Shown: positions 22,115-33,499 of the stretch, one piece after another
Layout: each line of letters starts with the position of its first letter
Position numbering within the stretch: the first letter of the stretch is position 1
Assembly (NCBI GenBank): GCA_010356995.1
Contig: ML996704.1
Location: 170,404-234,403, forward strand
Reading direction: 5' to 3'
Length of the DNA: 64,000 nt
Source: Trichodelitschia bisporula
Lineage: Eukaryota > Ascomycota > Dothideomycetes > Phaeotrichales > Phaeotrichaceae
Translations under genes and position numbers: made by a program
The notes under the pieces: model-generated
Told to the model about the DNA's origin: nothing
Database searches by the model: none
The model's input: only the letters and a program-made list of their open reading frames with translations

Positions 22115-23562
22115 ATGCCGTCCCTAACGCACAGCGCGCTCGTTGCGATCGTCACGTTTCTGGTCCTTCAATCAGTTAATGCAAGGCCCGAGTATAATTG
22201 CACCTTCAAGGCGAAGACAGACAGCACTGTATCCAGTCGCACTTGCGAGGTGATGGCAGATAGGGCCAATATCTATCTCCATGACTTTTTGAACTGGAAC
22301 CCTTCGGTCCGTGGGGATTGCTCGAACATCTTGCCGAACACCGAGTACTGTCTGGAAGCGGGTGGGTGATGACTATGGCAGGACCAGAGAATCCACTGAC
22401 TGGGTCTAAAACTAGAGGAGAAACTCGTGGAAAGCAAAGATGGCTTCTGTGGGCCGCAACACGGGAATGCAAGCTGCCTAGGTTTTGAATACCCCGACGG
22501 TACGATAGCCGAATGCTGCAACAGCCGAACATGGAAATGCGGCGGCACCCTGTGAGTCTCTTCGCCAGCAAACTACTCGTTCTCTCCTCTGACATCCGAG
22601 AAGCGAAGACTGCCAGGAAGGCATATGCTACTCCGACTCGTGCAATGGCCTACCCGACTTCTACAGTCTCGACGGCAAATGCGGCAAGCAGCACGACAAC
22701 AAACAGTGCGGCGGCGTCTGGGGCAACTGCTGCAACATGGAGGGGCAATGCGGCAAAGGGCCAGACTTCTGCAGCATCGGCAAGTGCCAGTCCGGCGCAG
22801 CATGCGATGTCGTAAAGCAGTACATCGTGAACAATCTGAATCTCACATCCGCTCCGCCTGTTGGGTGGGGGATTGGAAACACAACCGACGGGACCTGCGG
22901 TGGAGAGAAGGCGTATACATGCAACTCTGTCTATGGAAACTGTAAGCAAAGCGCTTCTTAAAGGGCTCTACTAACCGGTACAGGCTGCTCAAAAGAGGGG
23001 ATGTGCGGATATCAAGAGGAATGCAACGATGGATGGTACGTTTCCCTTCCATGCCAGAGACTCGCCGAAACTGTCACGGGTCTGGTCAGGTCCCCTCCCA
23101 GACTTGAGGGGGGGGGGGGGGGCTCCTGCCAGACACCGGATCGCTACCCAGGGCTCTTTCCACGAGCCCTGGGGAGGACGGAGACTTAGGTCTCCCTCAT
23201 CTCACCCTCTTCTCCTCTTCCTCAACTTCTCAATTCTGAGTTTCGGTCATCGTCGTTCGGGTTCGTAAGAGAAACTGACAGCCAGCAGCCAGGTTGATTT
23301 CGGTCTCTGCAGGGACTACCCAATTCCCGGAAACTGGGCACCATCCATATCGTCAGACGTTATGGGTGGTAATTGGACAGGCCCAGCGGAGGGGAATTCG
23401 TCTTCAACGACCTCGTCTGAAGCGCAGACAACCACTGGCTCTGCGGCGGCCCAAAGCCCAACAACTGAGGCGGCGAAAAAGTCGTCCGCCACACACATTG
23501 CTGGGTTGCAAGTCTTCTGGGCAGGGCAGGCGTTACTTTTCAGTTTAGCTGCCATGCTGTGA
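22115..23562 (+). CDS. Secreted LysM plus multi-CBM18 chitin-binding protein, probably GPI-anchored
   Basis: The predicted protein is 340 aa with no catalytic domain. It begins with a signal peptide (MPSLTHSALVAIVTFLVLQS), then a LysM-like module with LNWNPSVRGDC. Then come Cys-rich hevein-like (CBM18) segments: FCGPQHGNASC..CCNS; KCGKQHDNKQCGGVWGNCC; and TCGGEKAYTC..CCSKEGMCGYQ. It closes with a Ser/Thr-rich linker and a hydrophobic tail ending LLFSLAAML, typical of GPI signals. Five exons: 22115-22361, 22416-22551, 22604-22941, 22984-23035 and 23313-23562. Introns are GT-AG; the last is long (277 nt) and holds a poly-G run. Cys pairs form only after splicing, which supports the model. Such proteins bind chitin and may shield the wall or mask fragments. 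Being next to a GH18 chitinase suggests joint action on chitin. Confidence 0.85.
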
Positions 23563-23716
23563 GGTACCGTAAAAATTAAGCGAGAATGTTGTGTGACAAA
23601 GGTTGTGTGATGTCGGCCCTGCGCTCTCCTTAACCATTTCGAGCCGTTCTTATGGTCCATTTTTGTTTTTAACGTTTATAAATCCATAATGTGCAACCTC
23701 TTCCATCAAAATAAGC

Positions 23717-23806
23717 GGTCGCGTGGTGTAGTTGGTTATCACACTTGTCTAACATCTGCGAAGACGTGGACACAAGTGGTCCCCAGTTCGAACCTGGGCG
23801 CGATCA
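23717..23806 (+). tRNA. tRNA-Val (gene anticodon AAC) with 16-nt intron
   Basis: Acceptor stem GGTCGCG pairs with CGCGATC (one G-T). The anticodon stem CTTGT/ACAAG encloses loop CTAACAC with AAC at 23751-23753. A 16-nt intron (23755-23770) lies one base after the anticodon. The T-arm is CCCAGTTCGAACCTGGG. The discriminator is A at 23806. Confidence 0.95.
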
Positions 23807-24273
23807 GTTCTTTTGACCCATCTGGTATACAATTCTTTTTTTTTGGACCTAGGGTCATCCGCTCTAAACACCGAGCGAAGATGGCATTTGCAGATCGCGG
23901 AAAGATGAGACGAGGTGATGTTGAAATTCATTCTGCGTGATTGGTCAATGGCGATCACAGTCGATATGGCGAAGTCAACATCAGATTGATAGAAAGAGCG
24001 GTGGGGTCAAGCGTCTTAGGTGACGTAGTAGCATAAATGCCAGAAAGCAGTTGCAGTCTTCGGTTTTTCTCATCTCACTTCGTTCTGACAATCATGTTTC
24101 TTGCTTTTGCTTAGACGTCATGTCAACCAGCGTCGGCAGACGCACCACACCCGTTTCCTCGTATATCCGAGCATATCATACGCCAATTGTGGTCTACATA
24201 TCCTCAGATTCCCGACCTCAAACGCCCAACAAGCATCAAGAGCGTCCAACCAGACCCTCCCCCCATACGCCCT

Positions 24274-25281
24274 TCAGACAGACCAGTAAACATCGACCTC
24301 CACACTCTCCACATTGTTAACCCAAGCACCACTCGTACCCCTCGCCTTCCCCCACACGGTAACGACATCCCCCAGCCGAAGATTCCGGACAAAATGTCCA
24401 TGGGTCCAACCATCGCGGAGCCCATACTTACGCCACAAGTATGCCTGCCACTCCTCCCCCTCAGGGCAGAGATAATCCGTATGCCGCCAAATCTCGCAAG
24501 CCTCATGCATCCGCCTGAGGAAATTGATATTCCTATGAATCTCTCTTCCAGGCGGCACAAGCGCGTCCTGGTCAAGGACATACGCACCTCCCTTGCCCTC
24601 CACAGTGCGCACCTGCGGGTACACGGTGGACAAGTCCTCGATAGCGCACCCCTCCCACCGGCCCGTCTCGCCCTCCACCACGCTCATCCCGTCGTCGTAC
24701 CACCGCTCGATCCCCGCCTCGAACCATGTCTGACACTCCCTGATCTTGGTTATGAGGTCCCGATCGTCCTCCTCGCCTTCCCAGCCCTGGGCGTGGCTGC
24801 GGATGCGGAAGACGATTTTGCGGCAGGGGTGGGCGAGGAGGGCGGTTGATGTGCCGATTTGGGACTTGAAGTAGGCGGGTGGGAAGGGGGTGTCACCGGG
24901 GGGGCACGCCGGAATCGCGAAGTGGATTCCGCGGTGCGAGGGGTAGGAAGAGCTGCGTGTGGGCCAGGATGGGAAGCCGAGGGGGGGTGTCCGGAGCTGC
25001 GGCGTTGTTAGGGAGCGGGACTTGATTGGAGACGGAGGAGTAGACGGGCGCTGACTTACTAGGAGCAGGTTGTTTTCGGAAAAATCTCCTTCCATTATCT
25101 GTTTGTGGGGGTAAGGGTAGGTGACCCCGGTCGTCGTGTGCGGCCAGTATTCAGCCTTGTCCAGTATTTCGTAGATAATAGGCAATGGGAGAGGCGTGCC
25201 GGCATAGAGCATGGCTTTGACGACTAGGACGTCGAGGATGCTAGGCTCGTACTCTGGGATCTTGGAGCTCTTGTTCCCCAT
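24274..25281 (-). CDS. Conserved uncharacterised fungal protein
   Basis: The protein is 314 aa after removal of one intron at 24997-25059 (63 nt, GTAAGT donor, CTAAC branch, CAG acceptor). It starts MGNKSSKIPEYEPS; the Gly at position 2 followed by Lys/Ser could allow N-myristoylation, which is inference only. Residues 15-55 (ILDVLVVKAMLYAGTPLP, IIYEILDKAEYWPHTT) resemble the F-box-like 'LP..I..ILDYAEYW' helix seen in many uncharacterised ascomycete proteins. The middle has a conserved-looking stretch CRKIVFRIRSHAQGWEGE. The C-terminal half is Trp-rich (WFEAGIERWYDDG, GWTHGHFVRNLRLGDVVTVWG) and looks beta-rich. I do not recognise a catalytic motif. Its 3' end lies about 470 bp from the tRNA-Val. 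Confidence 0.75.
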   Translation of the reverse strand: MGNKSSKIPEYEPSILDVLVVKAMLYAGTPLPLPIIYEILDKAEYWPHTTTGVTYPYPHKQIMEGDFSENNLLLVSQRPSTPPSPIKSRSLTTPQLRTPPLGFPSWPTRSSSYPSHRGIHFAIPACPPGDTPFPPAYFKSQIGTSTALLAHPCRKIVFRIRSHAQGWEGEEDDRDLITKIRECQTWFEAGIERWYDDGMSVVEGETGRWEGCAIEDLSTVYPQVRTVEGKGGAYVLDQDALVPPGREIHRNINFLRRMHEACEIWRHTDYLCPEGEEWQAYLWRKYGLRDGWTHGHFVRNLRLGDVVTVWGKARGTSGAWVNNVESVEVDVYWSV

Positions 25282-25715
25282 CGTGGATAAAAATGTGGTG
25301 GTAGTTGATAAAAAGATATCGGGTATTTTGACAGTGCGGTGATGTGTATTGGTATGCGGAAATTCACAAAGCTCGACACAATAAATATCGCGTCTCCAGC
25401 CTCAACGCCAGAACTTCGGAGACCCCGGCGCTGGTTTTTGGAAACGAGGGTCGAGTTTGCGGGAAGGCGCGATAGATAAATACTTGCATCGCCTGGTGAA
25501 TGTGGAAGGCACTCACCAACGCGCGGGGAGTGGCGCCGTGTCGCATTCGCGCCCTACGACATAGCAGGCAGACAAGGCAAATTCCCCTCGCCTCAACCCT
25601 TTTTCATGATTACAGCGCTAAAGCAGCACAATGGCCACCGGCTTTCCCTCCCAACCCAAACGGTATATATACTGCACTCCCGAGTCAAGCCAGGTATCGT
25701 ACTGTACACTGCTGC

Positions 25716-26769
25716 CTACACCCAGCTCCGCGGCGTCTTGAGCACCTCCACTAGCGTCGCCTCGCGACTCCCTGCCGGAGGCTCGTGCATGTATTCCCAG
25801 CGCGCTGTCAGTGGCAGGCTCATGAGGATGCTCTCCACGCGACTGCCCGGCGTATGCAGCCCGAACGCCGTGCCGCGGTCGTGCACGAGGTTGAACTCGA
25901 CATACCGCCCGCGGCGCAGCTGCTGCCATCTCTTCTCGTGCTCCGTGAAGGGCGCGTCCTTGCGCCGGTTAATGATGGGGAGATAAGATGGTAAGAAGGC
26001 CGCAAGGCACGTCGAAGCAAAGCCGAATAGCTCGTCGGGCGTCCCGTTCGTGGAGTCCAGATCGTCAAAGAAGATACCCCCTACGCCGCGTGCCTCGCCC
26101 CGGTGCTTGTTGACGAAGTACTCGTCGCACCACTTCTTGAACCGCGGGTAGTAGCCCTTGTCATGCTTGTCGCATGCGTCTTTGAGGGTCTGGTGGAAGA
26201 GGGCCGCGTCTGCTTCCTCCAAGTAACTCGGTGTGAGATCCGACCCGCCGCCGAACCACCACGCGGCCCGGCCCTGCGCGTCCCGCGTCTCGAAGTACCG
26301 GTAGTTCAGATGTACAGTCGGGGCATGCGGATTGCGGGGATGCACCACAAGACTCAACCCCGCGGCAAAGAATTCGAGCCCCTCAGCCCCCGGGTCCAGA
26401 TCGAGGGCCTTGTGATCCGCACGCATGCGCTGCACCGCCGCGCGCGGCAGCGTCCCATACACAACACTCGTATTCACGCCCGCCTTCTCAAACACATTCC
26501 CCTCCTGCAGCACACACGTAATCCCCCCGCCGCCATGCGGCCGCGTCCACGGCTCGACCTTAAAGCTCTTCCCGTCCACCGCCTCGAGCTCGGCCACGAT
26601 CCGCTTTTGCCAGCCGTGGATCAGGGCTTCCATGCGGAGGCGCATGGGGCTGCTTGGTGTGACGGGCGCTTTGCGGAGGAGGGCGTCGCGGTCGGCGAGG
26701 GAGGGTTCGTCGGCTGCGTGGGTGGGGGTTTCGGTGGCCTTTGCGAGGTGTTAGGGGGGGGGATTGAGA

Positions 26770-26801
<32 letters not shown>

Positions 26802-26998
26802 ACCATGCTGTACACCAGCGCGCTGATGAATACGATTCCGACTGCGATGCGCGTCTTCGGCATGAATACCTTGTTCGGGCCGGCGTATGCGCCTGGACGG
26901 GGCGGCTGCGTTGCCAGATTGCGGCGGCATTGCGCGGGCCGGGGGAGAGATATACGAGTACGAGGCAGCGCGCGGAGCGCACTTGCGGGTCGGGACAT
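25716..26998 (-). CDS. hem13: Oxygen-dependent coproporphyrinogen III oxidase
   Basis: The protein is 405 aa. It converts coproporphyrinogen III to protoporphyrinogen IX in haem synthesis, using O2. Family blocks are all present: [73 protein letters not shown] and [16 protein letters not shown]. The first exon (26804-26998) encodes an Arg-rich presequence ([19 protein letters not shown]) and a hydrophobic segment [15 protein letters not shown]. This suggests a mitochondrial protein held at the inner membrane. That differs from the soluble cytosolic yeast enzyme. The intron is 26739-26803 (GT at the start of a C-rich run, CTAAC branch, AAAG acceptor). Its removal keeps phase. It contains a 30-bp homopolymer. 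It diverges from MET17 across 2 kb. Confidence 0.93.
26771..26800. repeat. 30-bp poly(G) homopolymer in HEM13 intron
   Basis: Thirty uninterrupted G (C on the coding strand) lie immediately inside the proposed 5' splice site of HEM13. Its true length is hard to sequence. Confidence 0.97.
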
Positions 26999-27629
26999 AA
27001 TTAGGTGTTGAGACGAGAGGCAATGGGGGGGTGGATGGGAGTCAATGTGCGGAGGTAGAGTATTTGTGTCGAGTGCGCCGGGGGAGGTTGAGATGCCGAC
27101 CGCGGCTGGAAAAGCGGCGCGCACGGACCGGACGCGTGGTGGTGTGAGTGCGTCAGGCAATGAGGCTGCAACAGTGACTGAGCGCGGATGATTCTCACGC
27201 GATCGGTACGGTACCTTCGGTACCTGACATTGGGGGCGGGTTTGGGGCTGGCTGAAAGCTGTTCGTGCCGTGGTGCCGGGTTGCCGTTGGTTGGGGAACT
27301 GGCAGCGGCGGACTCCGATGTGACAGAATGGCCTTTTCGATATTCAGCCTTGGAGTGGAGCGACAAGCTTTGATAGGAGCAAAGCGGCTCGATCATTCCT
27401 GTCCGTCAGTTGAAGCTCAGTTCGTCATCATCTTCATTACTGGCATTGGTTGACTTGCCGTACCACTACCGGTACCTTATGCTGGCTTACCCACTCTCGA
27501 ATTGACCATGATAGATGCTCGCTTCCTCGATCCAATCCCCGAAGTAAATTAGCACTGCATGCTGGACCGGTGGCGATGCTCTTGATGGGACCTCTCATTC
27601 TGTGCAAGAGCAACCGTGCAAACTAAAGA

Positions 27630-27785
27630 TTGGAATAAAAGACAAAGAGAGGAAGACAGTTAGAGGCTCTCGAGACTGAATACATATAGCCAAGTATCCT
27701 CCTTTGCTCCTTCCTTCTATCATGCGCTCATTACATCATGTCCCTCAGCATATTCCTTCCTGGACATACTAATGCTCCTTCCATG
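27630..27785. repeat. Dispersed repeat, copy B
   Basis: This is the partner of 15383-15545, in the same orientation and with the same order of shared words (AAAGAC.AAGAGA, CTCGAGACT, TCCTCCT, ATTACATCATGT, TAATGCTCCT). It is diverged mainly by transitions. It was not seen in coding sequence. Confidence 0.65.
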
Positions 27786-28969
27786 TCTTCATCAGCTCTC
27801 AACCCACGATGCCGCGCAGTTTCCTTTACGTCCGAAAAACGAGGACTCTTTCTCACCACGCCGACGAGATGATAGGCGTCTCGTTCCTCAAGCCTCGCTT
27901 CATACCACGCACTCTCCGTTGCCAGACAAACTCAGGCATCCAGCCTCAGCTGAAGATCAGGCCTTATCCGCAACCGAGGTTCATCGCAGAAAAGTACGAA
28001 GAGCGCACCAATCGACGACTGTTACCGCGACAACCAACACGAGCTGTGCGCATAAGCTGCATGATAGCTTCTGAAGAGCCTCTCATGTCACCGGAGCTTC
28101 ATCCGGTCGTACAGCCTCGTCATGGCTGAGCTTGATACGGAGGCGAGGCGCGCAGCTGCAGTCTTGCGGCACTTGCCGCCGTGAAAGTTGCGTACGAGGT
28201 CGGCGAAGCACATACGGTGAGGATACGGCAGAAGAGCGAAGTTATTCCCTATGATTAGCGTCTCTCGGCCCCCAAACATGCAAACGAGACTGTAGATGTG
28301 GTGTTGGTGGATGATGTCGACTGGCCAGCAACTCACTTCCGAGATCGCGCACTTGCAGCCGAGTTCTGGAACGTTTGCTGAGATATCCGATGCTGCAGCA
28401 GGCATTTCCCAAACACCTTGTCCTGGTGGTGTTCATCTGCACAGTGCAGTAATAACTGCCAGGATGAGTTTATCCCTTCTCTCCCCAAACAATTACGTCC
28501 AATAGCCCAGTAAAAGAAGCATTTTTCACCGTTGTCGGTCGTCGTGTAATGCCCCCCCACCCCGCTCCAGGCCGTCGATCACCGTCCGCCCCACCACAAT
28601 TGCGGGGCACCAACCCCTCCACCCGCCCATTCCCTCTCTTCCGCATCCCACGCTCCTAGATCATCCGTGCCCTCGTGCGCGATAAAAAAGCACAAAAATA
28701 TACTCAAACCAGAAGGAAAAGAAAAGACCTTCTTCATTCTCGTGTATGTCGTAATGAGCCACATTATCCCCTGCACACGGGGGCTCTCTGCAAACCAAGC
28801 CCAACGGCCAAACACCATCTCAGCCTTTTCCGCGTGCGCCGCGAATTGGCGTCCCGCCATGGGTGAAGAGGTTAACGCTTCCTAAAATGACGTGCTCGCG
28901 CCCGCCGCCCACCCTCACCTGAGCTGCCCCGCGCGGGAGGGGTGAGGGAGGGACCCGAGCACGACATCG

Positions 28970-28977
28970 TATATATA
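28970..28977 (+). promoter_or_regulatory. TATA element of MET17
   Basis: TATATATA lies 92 bp before the MET17 ATG in a GC-rich context and is followed by a pyrimidine-rich CTCTCCACCTC stretch typical of strong fungal promoters. Confidence 0.6.
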
Positions 28978-29068
28978 CCGGGTGGGGCAGCGCGTTGTAC
29001 AACCCTGCTGTCCATCTCTCCACCTCTTTCTTCCCCTCACACTCTCCTCAGCACCAACAGCATTCACA

Positions 29069-30626
<1,558 letters not shown>

Positions 30627-30840
30627 TAGTTCGCGTGGAATGAATGGTAATGACTGATACATGAGTGTTGCGTGTAGTCTGCGACCGCACTTGTGATGTC
30701 GTCCAGTCCATGGTCTTGGCGCGTGCGATGGCGCAGCTGAATGGGCTGCAGGAACGTTCTGCTGACCCGTCCTATCAACAGCAGTTATCGACACGCTTCC
30801 CCGTAGGTGAAGCACGAATGAAAAAAAAAACCCCGTCGAA

Positions 30841-31034
30841 GACGCGTCAACGGGCTAGAAAGCATTCTCCTTATCCCCGATCCCAACCCAAGAGGCGGCG
30901 GGTAACGTGCTCGCGATGCTGCGCCAGGACTCGTGAGCATCTCCAGCAAAGTTGCGCACGAAGGCATGAACATCAAGACACCAGGACGCGTCAATGGGCA
31001 AGAAAAGCATTACTCCTACTCCCGACCACAACCC
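30841..31034. repeat. Pair of imperfect ~50-bp direct repeats downstream of MET17
   Basis: The 50-bp unit starting GACGCGTCAACGGGCTAGAA (30841-30889) recurs at 30985-31034 as GACGCGTCAATGGGCAAGAA, both running into TCCCGA(T/C)C(C/A)(C/A)AACCC. The spacing is 144 bp. No gene overlaps. Confidence 0.7.
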
Positions 31035-31726
31035 TAACGTCCATAATCCGCCTCTCCCCTTATCCTCCCCAGAAGCCAGGCTTCTCAACCAGCAGCCCGT
31101 GTGCTCTTCTCATCTTCCAAACCGCCTTCTCCTCGAAGTAACCAATGTCCCGAAGTAAACATTCCCATAGACCCTTCCCTTGAATCCTCTCTCCATCCTC
31201 CCTTCTGCGTGTGCCGTCCGGGTGTGCCAGATGTGCTGTGCGTGTTGCGTGTCTACTTTCCTCCTCCGCAATAGACAATACCCCTCCTGCCCTTACACAA
31301 TCCGCGATAGAAAAAAAAGGGGAGACATAAAGCCACCCAACCCGCCCAAAACCATATTCTCTGAGAGACGAGCCAAGGGAAACACACCCCGCGCGGGGGT
31401 GGTGGTAAGGATGTTGTCCTCCGTGCCTTCTTCCTCTTCTTCCAAACATGGATCGTCCCCAAACGCGCCATCGCACCAGAAGACTCAAACCAAAGGAAAT
31501 AACGGCCAGTAGCCCGACGCACAAGTATGTATATCAAACGAGTAAAAAAAAAAAATATATCTCTCTCCCAGAACACGCGAAGGAAATAACCGGCTGGCCC
31601 AAAAGCTTCCCCCTAGATCATATCAATCCCATCATAAAATGCACCCCCTCAAAGACTTCACACGCCCAGAATTCCCCCGCTCAAAAGTTCCATACATCCC
31701 ACCTCTTTTCCCCTCCCCACCCTCAC

Positions 31727-33499
31727 TTAAATATCAACCGGCACTCTCCTCTGCCGACTCGTCCCATCCGCCCTCCGATAACTCATCTTCGCCCCATCCA
31801 CCCCCTCCCCACCATCATCCTCAAACCTCTCCCCCCCACCATACCCACCAAACATCCCCCCGCTCTCCACACCATTAACCTGCGGCCGCGCACCCTGCCG
31901 CAACGGCTGCTCCATATGCTCCGTGCTAAAGGTACTGCTAAACCGGCGTTTCGGCGCGCCGCTCGTCGGCGTCTGCACGGGACTATACTTCGCCGGCTGG
32001 GGCGGAGTCGGGCCCTGCGGCGCCGCGGGCGCAAGACGTGACCCCGCGCCATTGGGCCCGGTCTCATAGTACCCGTTTGAGCCCTGGCGGCCGTCGTACC
32101 GCTCTTCGTCTTTGAGTGGGAAGTGCTGCTGCGGCGGGGGTTGCTGCTGCTGCTGCTGTTGGGCCTGCGGCGGCGCCGCGCGGTACCCGTTCATATCGGT
32201 GTACGGGCTCATAGCCTGCTGCGGCTGCTGGGGATGCGGGCTCTGCTGCTGCGGGGGCTGGAACGCCTGGCTTGTCGGCGGGTACTGCTGCTGCTGGGGT
32301 GGGGGGTGCACCTCTCCATGCCTTCCGTCGTAGTACTGTTGCTGAGGCGGGTACGGCGCGTATCCCGGCGGGGGCTGGGGGTAGTGCTGCTGCGGGCCGG
32401 AAATGAACGGCGGCGGGTGCATATACGCGCCCTGTTGCTGTTACTGCTGCGGGGGGGGCGCGTGCCAGGCTTGCATCTGGGGCGGGTACATCGCCTGCGG
32501 GGAGTGGGGCGTGATAGGCGCGGCGTAGGGCTGCTGCTGCCCTTGGTAGGGCATGGCCTCGAGGCTAGATGGCCGGGCGGAGTAGGATGCGTTGGAGGCG
32601 TTGGAGACGGAGCGCGGGCGCTCGATGCTGTCGAGGGGTGGGGGTTGGGGGGTTCCGATCGGGGCTTGCTGGTAGGCGTCGGGGGTGGCGGTTGCGCGGC
32701 GCGCGCGCTCGTAGCTTTCCTCCTCATACTCGTCGTAGTCGCGCGAGGACTTGTTTTCGCGGCGGCGCATGCGGACGTCGCGGCGGATGCGCACGCGGCA
32801 GCCTTGCTCGGCGACCATGCGGCTGAGGGCCGTGGATTCGGACAGGCCTGGGAACTTCTTGGCGGAGAAGACGGTGAAGGGGACGGACTTGACTTCCAGG
32901 CGGTGGGAGACGTGGGCCGACTTTTGGATTTCGGCGTTTTGCGGTGTTTCGCCGTCCATGTCTTTCAATTCCTTCAGTTCCTCGTACAGGGAGAAGGACA
33001 GGCGGTATTTGCCCTCGTGGCGCACCGACAGGTCTGGGAAGATGAAGTAGCCTGCTGGCAGCGGGCGGTCGAGGTATGCCATGCCGGCGACCGGAGTACC
33101 GGTCAGGACGGGGAAGGCGGGCTGCGACGGCTGCGGCACGCGGCCCTGGGCGAGATGGCGAGCATTCTCGAGTGTAGCGAACAGGAAGAAGTTGGCATTG
33201 TACTGGAACGTGATGTCATTTTCCGCGTTCGGTCCCTCGAAGATGCGCAGCTCGACAATCGGCGGCGGGTCTACGGGACGGCGGTCGGCAGACGCTTTGG
33301 TTCAGGGTCAGAAAAACGTGTTCCGTTGACGAAAACGCGACGCTCAAAACTCACACTTGGCGCCACTGCCACAGGCACGCGCGCGCTCGGGCTGTTGGAT
33401 GACATCCATGCGATACGTGATCTTCTTGCCCTCCTTGGTGATGCGCGACGACGAGCTGTGCGTCTCGTTGGGCACCTGGATGATGCCCGTGGTGGCCAT
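31727..33499 (-). CDS. veA: Velvet regulator VeA, interrupted by an in-frame stop
   Basis: VeA is the scaffold of the fungal velvet complex (with VelB and LaeA). It links light response, sexual development and secondary metabolism. Exon 1 (33355-33499) begins [14 protein letters not shown] and contains [18 protein letters not shown]. The intron 33295-33354 (GTGAGT..AAAG) joins AK to [19 protein letters not shown], the hallmark velvet core. The domain continues through [19 protein letters not shown] and [21 protein letters not shown] Pro/Gln-rich tail follows. TAA at 32441-32443 ends the frame after 332 aa, within a Gln run. The same frame then stays open to 31727 and holds [30 protein letters not shown] and [18 protein letters not shown], which look like the conserved VeA C-terminus. 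Read across the stop, the length is 570 codons, close to A. nidulans VeA (573). So this is a recent truncation or a base error. Confidence 0.9.

Larger units (their letters stand above)
26999..29068. promoter_or_regulatory. Divergent upstream region of HEM13 and MET17; contains dispersed repeat copy B
   Basis: The region is 2.07 kb. It includes GGTACC-rich palindromic words at about 27205-27225 and 27460-27475, repeat copy B (27630-27785), and a possible but unsupported small minus-strand Cys-containing frame (28405-28088). That frame has a GTGAGT..ATAG intron that would join CKCAISE to NNFALLPYPHR. MET17 signals are near the right end: a TGACGTG bZIP-type core at 28888-28894 and a TATA element at 28970-28977. 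Confidence 0.5.

Noticed and set aside
26103-27011. 302-codon frame antisense to HEM13
   Set aside because: It reads through the poly-G run as glycine and covers a confirmed gene.
31448-32041. 197-codon Pro/Thr/His-rich plus-strand frame
   Set aside because: It is low complexity, overlapping the veA 3' end and UTR.
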